Assembly (NCBI GenBank): GCA_937952085.1
Contig: CALFYQ010000196.1
Location: 1-13,897 of the forward strand
Origin: an uncultured Paracoccaceae bacterium
GTDB lineage: Bacteria; Pseudomonadota; Alphaproteobacteria; Rhodobacterales; Rhodobacteraceae
Length of the DNA stretch: 13,897 bases
Reading direction: 5' to 3'
The notes below the pieces were generated by a model. That model was not told the origin of the DNA. It saw only the letters and a program-made list of their open reading frames with translations, and did not search any database. The translations under genes were made by a program, and so were the position numbers. This document shows positions 1 through 7,385 of the stretch, one piece after another (position 1 is the first letter of the stretch; the number at the start of each line of letters is the position of its first letter).

Positions 1-23
1 ACCGCGCTCGGCGCGCCGCCGCC

Positions 24-143
24 TTAGGGCGTCTGGCAGAGCCAGAGCGCGGCGCCGTACTTCTTCGCGAGATCGCAGGCGACCGGGATCGCGCGCTTGG
101 CGTGATCCGAGCCGTCATAGGCGGAGATAATCGTGCGGAACAT
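24..143 (-). pseudogene. UspA-like universal stress protein, truncated after 39 codons
   Basis: The reading frame starts at ATG 143 behind a strong Shine-Dalgarno (GGGAGG at about 152-157) and encodes MFRTIISAYDGSDHAKRAIP followed by a segment ending LAKKYGAALWLCQTP. This matches the N-terminus of the universal stress protein fold: beta-1, the YDGSD nucleotide-binding turn, the helix carrying HAKRA, then beta-2. UspA domains normally run about 140 residues, but here TAA at 24-26 stops translation after 39. Losing one C from the CCC just before the stop would open the next frame, which then reads on to the window edge. It could therefore be a frameshifted pseudogene, a sequencing error or a true short remnant. 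It lies 80 bp downstream of the potA-like gene on the same strand, so read-through is possible. Family assignment is fairly firm; pseudogene status is inferred because the window ends 23 bases past the stop. Confidence 0.6.
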
Positions 144-223
144 GTCGTTCCTCCCTTCAGCCCGCGCCCCCCGACGCGGCGCTGCGAGCGTAGTCCCGCC
201 CGCCCCCGTGCGAAAGCCGCGCC

Positions 224-1339
224 TTAGCCGCGGGCCAGCGGCAACATGTCCGAGGCGTTCCAGGCGACCGGGATCGCCGAGCCCTCCTCCATCGCGCCGA
301 CCGTCGCCGCGGCGTCTCCGGCGACGAAGGCGAGAATCGCGCGGCCGGAGGGAAGGTGAAGCTCCACCACCGAATTCTCGCCCTGGAAGGCGACGTCGCC
401 GAGCCGCGCCTGCAAGGTCACGTCGCCCTTCGCCTCAGGGCCGATCCGCACCTTCTCCGGCCGGAGCGAGAGGGTGATGTCGCCCTCCGGCACCCGGTCG
501 AAGGCGAGCGCGGCGGTCTCCGCCGTCTCCACCGTGGCGCCGGCGCCGGCGCGTCGCACCGATTTCGGTTCGAAGAAATTGGTGCGGCCGATGAAGTCGG
601 CGACGAAGGCGTCGGCCGGGCGCTGGTAAAGCGTCTCGGGGCTCGCCACCTGGCGGATGCGGCCCTTGTGGAGAACGGCGATCCGGTCCGCCACGGCCAT
701 CGCCTCGTCCTGGTCATGCGTGACCATGATGAAGGTGACGCCAATCTGCTGCTGGAGCTTCACCAGTTCGAGCCGCATCGCGTCGCGGAGCTTGGCGTCG
801 AGCGCCGAGAGCGGCTCATCAAGCAGCAGAACCCGCGGCTTCTTCACCAGCGCGCGGGCGAGGGCGACGCGCTGGCGCTGGCCGCCGGACAACTGGTCTG
901 GCTTCCGGTCCGCGAACTGGGAAAGCTGGACAAGCGCCAGCGCCTCATCGACCCGCGTCTTGATCTCGGCGGCCGGCACCCGGTCCACCTCGAGCCCGTA
1001 GGCGACGTTCTTGCGCACCGTCATGTGCGGGAAGACGGCGTAGGACTGGAACACCATGTTCACCGGCCGCTTGTTCGGCGGAACCCAGGTCATGTCCTCC
1101 CCGCCGATCCGCACCTCGCCCTCAGAGGGCGTCTCGAAGCCCGAGACCATGCGCAGAAGCGTGGTCTTGCCGCAGCCCGAGGGGCCCAGCATGGCGAAGA
1201 ACTCGCCCTCGGCGATGTCGAGGCTGATGTCGTCCACGGCGAGGAAGCTGCCCCAGCGCTTGGTGACGTTGCGGATTTCCACGATCGGCTTCGCGTCGCG
1301 CAGGCGGAGCGCCCGCTTCTTGAGAGTGGGCTCGCTCAT
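224..1339 (-). CDS. potA: ATPase subunit of polyamine-type ABC importer (PotA family)
   Basis: This 371-residue cytoplasmic ATPase would power the importer encoded just upstream. Visible motifs are Walker A GPSGCGKTT (52-60), the Q-loop glutamine at 98 in FQSYAVFPHM, the signature LSGGQ (150-154), Walker B LLLDEP (171-176), the D-loop SALD and the switch histidine in THD (208). The roughly 130 C-terminal residues fit the TOBE/OB regulatory domain of the MalK/PotA subgroup (SLRPEKVRIG is its typical strand). Length matches PotA/PotG at about 370. The chosen ATG overlaps the permease stop as ATGA, with GGAG 8 nt upstream; the frame stays open further upstream only inside the permease gene. The translational overlap points to one operon and a stoichiometric complex. 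The class is certain; polyamine specificity comes from the neighbours. Confidence 0.93.
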   Translation of the reverse strand: MSEPTLKKRALRLRDAKPIVEIRNVTKRWGSFLAVDDISLDIAEGEFFAMLGPSGCGKTTLLRMVSGFETPSEGEVRIGGEDMTWVPPNKRPVNMVFQSYAVFPHMTVRKNVAYGLEVDRVPAAEIKTRVDEALALVQLSQFADRKPDQLSGGQRQRVALARALVKKPRVLLLDEPLSALDAKLRDAMRLELVKLQQQIGVTFIMVTHDQDEAMAVADRIAVLHKGRIRQVASPETLYQRPADAFVADFIGRTNFFEPKSVRRAGAGATVETAETAALAFDRVPEGDITLSLRPEKVRIGPEAKGDVTLQARLGDVAFQGENSVVELHLPSGRAILAFVAGDAAATVGAMEEGSAIPVAWNASDMLPLARG

Positions 1340-2166
1340 TGCGCCATCTCCGTCGGTTTCTGCAGGCGGATCGCGATGAAGGTCATCACCAGCGTCATCA
1401 GGATCAGCACCGTCGAGGCCGCGTTGATCTCCGGCGTCACCGAGAAGCGCAGCATCGAATAGACCTTCACCGGGAAGGTCACCGTGTTCGGCCCCGAGGT
1501 GAAGAAGGTGATGACGAAATCGTCGAGGCTGAGGGTGAAGGCGAGAAGGGCGCCGGCGATCAGGCCCGGCACCATGTGCGGGATCAAAATGTCCCAGAAG
1601 ACCCGCCATTCCGTCGCGCCAAGATCGCGCGCCGCCTCCGCCATCTCCGGCGGGAAGGACTGAAGCCGGGTGCGGATCACCATCGCCGCGAAGGGGAAGG
1701 AGAAGGTGATGTGCGCGACGATGATGTTGCCGAGATTGAGCGGCCAGGGCGCCTCCGGCGGAATCGACAGCCCGGTCGAGGCGAAGAACACCGCAAGCGA
1801 GACGCCCATGCAGATCTCGGGGATCACGATCGGCAGCGCGACCAGCCCCTCGTAGACCGGCTTCGCCGGGAATCGCCAGCGCCAGAGCAGCACCGCCGTC
1901 ATCGCCCCGAGCACGGTGGCGAAGATAGTGGAGATCACCGCAATGGTGATCGAGTTCGCGAATGCCTCGATCAGCGAGGCGTTGTTCCAGGCCTTGACGT
2001 AATAGTCGGTGGTGAAGCCGCGCCAGACGATGTTGCCGCCGCGCCGGCTGTCGTTGAACGAGAAGACGATGAGAACGATGATCGGCGCGTAAAGGAAGAT
2101 CGTCGCGAGCAGGAACATCGTCCGCATCGACGTCTTGCGCGCATACTGGAACGGCCCGGCGCTCAT
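1336..2166 (-). CDS. potC: Polyamine-type ABC importer permease (PotC/PotI family)
   Basis: This 276-residue inner-membrane permease has about six hydrophobic segments, the first near residues 15-37 (FLLATIFLYAPIIVLIVFSF). The cytoplasmic EAA loop that docks on the ATPase reads EAARDLGATEWRVFWDILIP. PotC/PotI-type features include LPIVIPEICMGVSLAVFF, the LSLDDFVITFFTSGPNTVTF segment and VKVYSMLRFSVTPEINA. Length agrees with PotC/PotI (264-281). ATG 2166 is preceded by AGGAGAGGCC, a good ribosome binding site. Its stop overlaps the ATPase start. With the preceding permease it should form the heterodimeric channel through which substrate handed over by the periplasmic binding protein passes. 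Confidence 0.93.
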   Translation of the reverse strand: MSAGPFQYARKTSMRTMFLLATIFLYAPIIVLIVFSFNDSRRGGNIVWRGFTTDYYVKAWNNASLIEAFANSITIAVISTIFATVLGAMTAVLLWRWRFPAKPVYEGLVALPIVIPEICMGVSLAVFFASTGLSIPPEAPWPLNLGNIIVAHITFSFPFAAMVIRTRLQSFPPEMAEAARDLGATEWRVFWDILIPHMVPGLIAGALLAFTLSLDDFVITFFTSGPNTVTFPVKVYSMLRFSVTPEINAASTVLILMTLVMTFIAIRLQKPTEMAQ

Positions 2167-2215
2167 GGCCTCTCCTTCCGGACGGCGGGCGAAGCCAGGA
2201 GCGAAGCGGGCGCGG

Positions 2216-3130
2216 TCATGAACGCCTCCGCTTCGCCGCCTGCATGTCGATGATCGCCTTCACAGCGAGGACGATGAACGTGACGTAGAGCAGGAAGAGC
2301 GAGAGGGCCGAGCCGAAGGGCCAGTCGTTCGCCTTCTTGAACTGCCGCTCGATCACGTTGGCGATCATGTCCACCTGGCCGCGTCCTAGGAGATCCGGCG
2401 TCAGGAACGAGCCGAGCGCGGGGATGAAGGTGATGATCGCGGCGGTGACGAGGCCGGCCGAGGTGAGCGGCACGAGGACGAGGAAGAAGGTGCGGAACTG
2501 CCCCGCGCCGAGATCCATCGAGGCTTCGAGATAGGAGCGGTCGAGCCGCTCCATCGAGGAATAGAGCGGCAGAATAGCGAAGGGGAGCTGGACATAGACG
2601 AGGCCGATCACCACGCCTAGTTGGGTGCCGAGGAAGGTGACGGGCTGGAACCGCTCGCCGAAGAGCCCGTCGAGCCCGACCAGCGAGGCGAGCCCGTCGC
2701 CGGCCGCCCAGACCCAGCCGATCACGTCGTTGAGCCGCCCCTGCGCGCCGAGGATGTTCAGCATCGCATAGGTGCGGATCAGGAGGTTCGTCCAGAACGG
2801 CAGCATAATGACGAGGAGAAGCCAGGGCTTCCACTTCGCCTCGGCCGTGGCGATGCTCAGCGCCACCGGATAGCCCACGATCAGGCAGACGACGGTGGCG
2901 ATGCCCGAGAGCCAGAGCGTCCGCCAGAAGAGCGTGGCGATCTCCGGCTCGAAGATCCGGGCGTAGTTGCTCCAGGTCCAGGTCGTCTTGATCTCGGTGA
3001 GGGAGACGTTCTCGCCGAAGGAATAGACCCAGATGATCCCGAGCGGGACGAGGAAGAACACCATGAGCCAGAGCGTCGTCGGCCCGGCGAAGGCCGCAAA
3101 GGCGGCGGTGGCGCGGCGCCAGCTTTCCAT
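2216..3130 (-). CDS. potB: Polyamine-type ABC importer permease (PotB/PotH family)
   Basis: This 304-residue inner-membrane permease opens with a hydrophobic segment at about 14-36 (GPTTLWLMVFFLVPLGIIWV). The family hallmark LPFWTNLLIRTYAMLNIL is present, as is an EAA loop reading LEASMDLGAGQFRTFFLVLV. Length fits PotB/PotH (275-317). ATG 3130 is the only credible start: an in-frame TAG lies at 3149-3151 with no ATG, GTG or TTG between, and the next ATG is inside the first membrane segment. No Shine-Dalgarno is seen at normal spacing, and the start codon lies in the loop of a perfect 10-bp hairpin (3115-3141). It is separated by 80 bp from the binding-protein gene and by 49 bp from the second permease gene. 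Confidence 0.93.
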   Translation of the reverse strand: MESWRRATAAFAAFAGPTTLWLMVFFLVPLGIIWVYSFGENVSLTEIKTTWTWSNYARIFEPEIATLFWRTLWLSGIATVVCLIVGYPVALSIATAEAKWKPWLLLVIMLPFWTNLLIRTYAMLNILGAQGRLNDVIGWVWAAGDGLASLVGLDGLFGERFQPVTFLGTQLGVVIGLVYVQLPFAILPLYSSMERLDRSYLEASMDLGAGQFRTFFLVLVPLTSAGLVTAAIITFIPALGSFLTPDLLGRGQVDMIANVIERQFKKANDWPFGSALSLFLLYVTFIVLAVKAIIDMQAAKRRRS

Positions 3131-3141
3131 CAGCTGGCGCC
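3115..3141 (-). promoter_or_regulatory. Perfect 10-bp hairpin presenting the potB start codon in its loop
   Basis: Arms 3115-3124 and 3132-3141 (GGCGCCAGCT and AGCTGGCGCC) are exact reverse complements around a 7-nt loop. In the potB mRNA the loop reads GATGGAA, so the initiation codon sits exactly in it. The only purine-rich upstream stretch, the G-run near 3140-3143, falls at or next to the 5' arm and would be occluded. Sequence and start codon are read directly. A role in limiting or gating permease translation relative to the binding protein is inference. Confidence 0.6.
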
Positions 3142-3210
3142 CCGCACGCTAACCCAAGCAGCCGACCGGACCGGCGGCTCGCCCATGCGCCCGTCCCTCT
3201 CGGACGCGGC

Positions 3211-4275
3211 TCAGCCGGCCGCCTTCACGCGGGTCCAGGCCTCGTCGATCGCCTGAACGATGTCCTGGCCGGGGAACTTGAACGTCTCGGACTTGCCGAC
3301 GGCCTCCTCGGGCGGGAAGATCGCCGGGTTGCCGGTATAGTCCGGGTCGGCGATCGCCTTCGCCGCGGCGTTCGGCGAAGCGTAGTAGATGAACTCGGCG
3401 ATCGACTTGCCGACCTCGGGCTCGAGGATGAAGTTGATCAGCTCGTGCGCGCCTTCCGGGTTCGGGCCGCCCTTCGGGATCGCCAGCGCGTCCTCCCAGA
3501 GGAGGCCGCCCTCCTTCGGCAGGACGTAGCCGATGTCCTCGTCCTCCTCCATCACCTGGAGGATGTCGCCGTTCCATTCCATCACGACGTCGACCTCGCC
3601 GGAGAGCAGCAGGTCCTGCCCGTTGTCCGGCGCGAAGGCGACGATGTTCTTCTTCTGGGCGATCACCATCTCCTCGGCCGCCTTGATGTTCTCGGGCGTC
3701 CAGTCGTTGAGGGATTTGCCCATCAGCTTCAGCGCCATGCCGAAGACGTTCTGGCCATCCGAGAGCATCGCGATGCGGCCGGCGTACTCGTCGGAGGTGT
3801 AGAGCGCCGCCCAGCTGTCCGGGACCGAGGAGACCTTCGACTTCCGGTAGCCGATGCCGATCGTGCCCCACATGTAGGGGATCGAGAACTTCCGGCCCGG
3901 ATCGAAGGCCGGGTTGAGGAAGTTCTTGTCGATGTTCTTCATGTTCGGGATCTTGGCGTGATCGATCGGCGACAGCATGTCGGCGATGATCATCCGCTCG
4001 ACATAGTCGTTCGTCGGAACGATCAGGTCGTAGCCCGGGTTGCCGTTCTTCAGCTTGGCGAAAAGCTCGTCATTGTCGGCGTAAAGGTCGTACTGCACCT
4101 CGATGCCGGTCGCGGCGGTGAAATCCGCCAGCGTCGTCTCGCCGATATAGGTGTCCCAGTTGTAGAAATTCACCTTGCCGCCGGCCGCCTGGCCGCGCTT
4201 CGGCATGGTGAAGGTGAGGCCCACGGCGCCCATGCCCATGAGGGCGGCGCGGCGGCTGATCGGTTTCCGAATCAT
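3211..4275 (-). CDS. potD: Periplasmic polyamine-type binding protein (PotD/PotF family)
   Basis: This 354-residue extracytoplasmic binding protein has an N-terminal export signal with SRRAALMGMG (7-16) and probable cleavage near residues 30-33. The twin arginine suggests possible Tat export, as in many alphaproteobacterial homologues. Family signatures are FYNWDTYIG (37-45), the TGIEVQYD segment, GYDLIVPTNDYVERMI (82-97), PYMWGTIGIGY (133-143), VVMEWNGD (230-237) and LPKEGGLLWED (252-262). Aligned by eye with E. coli PotD, Trp40, Tyr43, Trp234, Trp260 and Asp262 match ligand-cage residues, but the positions of Glu36 and Glu171 appear as Thr42 and Asn176. The ligand may therefore not be ordinary spermidine or putrescine. 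I chose ATG 4275 over GTG 4278 because GGAG is 6 nt away from the ATG and only 3 from the GTG. It is the first gene of the importer operon. Confidence 0.92.
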   Translation of the reverse strand: MIRKPISRRAALMGMGAVGLTFTMPKRGQAAGGKVNFYNWDTYIGETTLADFTAATGIEVQYDLYADNDELFAKLKNGNPGYDLIVPTNDYVERMIIADMLSPIDHAKIPNMKNIDKNFLNPAFDPGRKFSIPYMWGTIGIGYRKSKVSSVPDSWAALYTSDEYAGRIAMLSDGQNVFGMALKLMGKSLNDWTPENIKAAEEMVIAQKKNIVAFAPDNGQDLLLSGEVDVVMEWNGDILQVMEEDEDIGYVLPKEGGLLWEDALAIPKGGPNPEGAHELINFILEPEVGKSIAEFIYYASPNAAAKAIADPDYTGNPAIFPPEEAVGKSETFKFPGQDIVQAIDEAWTRVKAAG

Positions 4276-4357
4276 CACTCTCTCCCTGCGTCGCGTGGAT
4301 CGCGAACGACTTGATGCACAGATCAGCGCATCGGTTTGCGGGGTTCAAGGGCTTTTT

Positions 4358-4373
4358 CGGCGCCGCGGCGCCG
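4358..4373. repeat. 16-bp perfect GC palindrome after the pirin stop codon
   Basis: CGGCGCCG occurs twice in tandem, forming a 16-bp perfect palindrome that can fold as a 6-bp stem with a CGCG loop. It begins 2 nt past the pirin stop codon. On the minus strand it is followed by five A residues rather than T, so it is not a canonical intrinsic terminator for pirin. It may still stabilise the 3' end or mark a Rho-type end. The remaining 80 bases up to the potD start presumably hold the importer promoter; a TTGAAC is present near 4343-4348, but I see no convincing -10 element. Confidence 0.4.
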
Positions 4374-4375
4374 CT

Positions 4376-5305
4376 TCACGGCAGAGGGACGAACTCCTCG
4401 TCGTCTCCCGCGGGAAGCGGAAAGCGGCCGCTCTCGTGTCGCGAATAGATCCAGTCGCGCTTCGCTTCCTCGATCCGCTCGCGCGAGGAGGCGACGAAGT
4501 TCCACCAGATGTAGCGCGGGCCCGGCATCGTCTCGCCGCCGAGGAGGATCAGCCGCGCCCCGGCGGGCCCGGCGCGGAGCGAGAGCCGGTCGCCGGGGCG
4601 GAACACCATCATCCGCCCCGCCGCGAAAACATGCCCCGCCGCCTCCACCTCGCCGGAGAGGACATAGGCGCCGCGATCCTCCTGATCGTCGGGGAGCGGA
4701 ACGGCCGCGAAGGGCGCGAGCGCCACGTCGGCATAGAACATCTCGCCGAAGGTGGTGATCGGCGCCCGCGCGCCCCAGGCGGAGCCGAGGACGAGCCGGA
4801 CCGAGGAGCCGCCATCCTCAAGGAAGGGGAGCGCCGCGCGGCCGACATGCTCGAAGGCGGGCGCGGCCTCCTCAGCCGCCTCGGGCAGCGCGACCCAGGT
4901 CTGGACGCCGAAGAGCGTGGCGCGGCCCGACCGCGCCTCGGCGTCGGTGCGCTCGGAATGGGTGACGCCGCGGCCGGCGATCATCCAATTCACCTCGCCG
5001 GGGCGGATCGTCTGGTTCGCGCCGGTCGAGTCGCGGTGCCGAAAGGCGCCCTCGATCAGGTAGGTGACGGTGGCGAGGCCAATATGGGGGTGCGGCTGCA
5101 CGTCGAGCCCCTGCCCCGTCAGGAACTCCACCGGCCCGATCTCGTCGAAGAAGATGAAGGGGCCGACCATCTGCCGCGCCGCCGCGGGGAGCGCGCGGCG
5201 CACCTCGAATTCGCCGATGTCGCGGGCGCGGGGAACGATGACGGTTTCGATCGCGTCCGGGCCGGCCTCGTCCGGATACAGCGCGGTCAGCGGGTTCCAG
5301 CTCAT
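4376..5305 (-). CDS. Pirin family cupin protein
   Basis: This 309-residue cytoplasmic bicupin of the pirin family is close to the usual length (about 290). The N-terminal cupin carries the pirin signature: FIFFDEIGP (50-58), PHPHIGLATVTYLIEG (71-86), HRDSTG (90-95) and VNWMIAGRGVTHSER (105-119). His72, His74, His116 and Glu118 match the iron ligands known from human pirin (His56, His58, His101, Glu103). The C-terminal pirin domain includes RYIWWNFVASSRERIEEAK. Some bacterial pirins show quercetinase activity and others act as regulators, so the substrate cannot be named. ATG 5305 has AGGAGG 6 nt upstream. The gene diverges from the methyltransferase across 104 bp; 100 bp separate its stop from the binding-protein start, so whether it is co-transcribed with the importer is uncertain. 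Confidence 0.93.
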   Translation of the reverse strand: MSWNPLTALYPDEAGPDAIETVIVPRARDIGEFEVRRALPAAARQMVGPFIFFDEIGPVEFLTGQGLDVQPHPHIGLATVTYLIEGAFRHRDSTGANQTIRPGEVNWMIAGRGVTHSERTDAEARSGRATLFGVQTWVALPEAAEEAAPAFEHVGRAALPFLEDGGSSVRLVLGSAWGARAPITTFGEMFYADVALAPFAAVPLPDDQEDRGAYVLSGEVEAAGHVFAAGRMMVFRPGDRLSLRAGPAGARLILLGGETMPGPRYIWWNFVASSRERIEEAKRDWIYSRHESGRFPLPAGDDEEFVPLP

Positions 5306-5369
5306 CGAAGGCCTCCTGGCGAGAGGCTAGCGCCCGGCGGAACCGGCGTCGACGGAAATGGCGCGCCGC

Positions 5370-5381
5370 GGGCGGCCGCCC
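5370..5381. promoter_or_regulatory. 12-bp palindrome in the pirin-methyltransferase divergent region
   Basis: The perfect palindrome GGGCGGCCGCCC lies midway in the 104-bp divergent spacer (5306-5409). It could be an operator shared by both genes, but palindromes built only of G and C arise often at this composition. The spacer also holds the good ribosome binding sites of both genes. I could not identify convincing -35 or -10 elements. Confidence 0.25.
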
Positions 5382-5409
5382 TAACGTGGCGCGAGGGAGG
5401 ACGACAACA

Positions 5410-6237
5410 ATGACGACGGCGATCGACTTCTACACGCTGCACCCGATCTCGGCGGAGATCGTGCTGAAGCGGCTCGAAGCCGCGCGGGGCTCGCTCGACG
5501 GCGTCGCGCCGGAGGAGCTTTGGGCGCACGACCAGGACCATTACGGCGGGCTCGACGCCAACGCCGCGCTGGCGGAGCGGGCGGGGCTGAAGCCGGGGAT
5601 GAAGGTTGCGGATTTCTGCGCCGGGCTCGGCGGGCCGGCGCGCTGGCAGGCGGCGCGGCACGGGGTCGAGGTGACGGGCGTCGAGCTGACGCCCGCCCGC
5701 GTCGCCGGCGCCGGGCGGCTCACGGCGCTGGTCGGGCTCGAAGGCCGGGTGCGGGTGATCGAGGGCGACGTGACGGCGACGCCGCTCGAGGCCGGCGCCT
5801 TCGACGCGGTGCTGAGCCAGGAGGCGTTCCTCCACGTGCCGGACAAGGGCGCCGTCGCCGCCGAGGCGTTCCGCATCCTGAAGCCCGGCGGCCGCCTCGC
5901 CTTCACCGACTGGATCGCGCACCAGCCGCTCTCGGCGACGGACGCGGACCTGATGCGCCGGGGCATGGCGGTGGCGGGGCTCCTCTCGCTGGAGGGCTGG
6001 CGGGCCGTGCTGGAGGCGGCGGGGTTCGAGGCGGTCTCGGCCGAGGACCTGACGGCGGAATGGGGCCCGATCCTTCGCGCCCGGCTCGCCATGTTCCAGG
6101 CGATGCGGGAAGAGGCCGCGGCGCGCGGCACGCCGGCGGGGCACGACGCCTTCTACGAGAGCTATGTCCGGTTCGTCGCGCTGATCGACGCGGGGCGGCT
6201 CGGCGGCGGGCGCTTCGCGGCGCGGAAGCCGGGGTAG
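5410..6237 (+). CDS. SAM-dependent class I methyltransferase
   Basis: This 275-residue protein is a soluble Rossmann-fold methyltransferase. Motif I is VADFCAGLGG (66-75), followed by PARW, then the acidic ribose-binding strand VTGVELTP. Motif IV appears as FDAVLSQEAFLHVPDKGAV, and the post-motif strand as ILKPGGRLAFTDWIA. The layout, including the upstream DQDHYGG (41-47), resembles small-molecule N-methyltransferases of the sarcosine/dimethylglycine type, but substrate residues cannot be assigned by eye. The first motif I glycine is replaced by Cys70. I chose ATG 5410 because GGGAGG ends 9 nt upstream; an in-frame ATG at 5386 lacks such a site and would add eight Arg/Thr-rich residues. It is the only plus-strand gene, divergent from pirin and convergent with the ugp operon, so it is probably monocistronic. 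Confidence 0.9.
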   Translation: MTTAIDFYTLHPISAEIVLKRLEAARGSLDGVAPEELWAHDQDHYGGLDANAALAERAGLKPGMKVADFCAGLGGPARWQAARHGVEVTGVELTPARVAGAGRLTALVGLEGRVRVIEGDVTATPLEAGAFDAVLSQEAFLHVPDKGAVAAEAFRILKPGGRLAFTDWIAHQPLSATDADLMRRGMAVAGLLSLEGWRAVLEAAGFEAVSAEDLTAEWGPILRARLAMFQAMREEAAARGTPAGHDAFYESYVRFVALIDAGRLGGGRFAARKPG

Positions 6238-6347
6238 GCGCGCGGAGGATTTCACGTTGAAATTGAACCCAGGAGACTGAAAGGATTGCATAAATTCGTT
6301 AACGCGCACGCAGGTTCGGCCTGAAGCGCACCCCGTTCATCCCACTC
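6238..6347. other. Convergent intergenic region with an AT-rich island
   Basis: This spacer after the methyltransferase gene holds no convincing coding frame. Bases about 6250-6300 are far more AT-rich than their surroundings and include TTCACGTTGAA (6251-6261), an imperfect inverted repeat, and a TAAATT near 6291. No neighbouring gene starts here, so a normal promoter role is not evident. Candidates are a promoter for a small RNA, a protein-binding site, or 3'-UTR sequence of the methyltransferase transcript. Confidence 0.3.
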
Positions 6348-6368
6348 GCCCGGGCGGCCGGCCCGGGC
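6348..6368. terminator. GC hairpin between convergent methyltransferase and ugpC genes
   Basis: Two copies of the self-complementary octamer GCCCGGGC (6348-6355 and 6361-6368) flank a 5-nt spacer, giving an 8-bp stem usable on either strand. It starts 8 nt beyond the ugpC stop, the usual position for a terminator. There is no T-tract on either side, so it may stall polymerase or protect the 3' end rather than act as a classical intrinsic terminator. Confidence 0.5.
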
Positions 6369-6376
6369 CGCAAGGC

Positions 6377-7384
<1,008 letters not shown>

Positions 7385-7385
7385 C

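Noticed and set aside
144..223. Promoter for the truncated UspA gene (TTTCGC, 17 bases, TACGCT)
   Set aside because: Both hexamers match consensus at only about half the positions, and co-transcription from potA is equally possible.
356..1462. A 368-codon open frame on the plus strand opposite the potA-like gene
   Set aside because: It is a composition artefact: the product is rich in Arg, His and Glu without recognisable motifs, and the minus strand encodes an intact ABC ATPase.
4175..5413. A 412-codon plus-strand frame opposite pirin
   Set aside because: Pirin in the other strand has all metal ligands and a good ribosome site; the antisense product is low complexity.
6250..6275. tRNA T-arm-like GGGTTCAATTTC on the minus strand
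   Set aside because: There is no matching anticodon arm, D-arm or acceptor stem in the flanking bases, so no tRNA or tRNA fragment can be supported.
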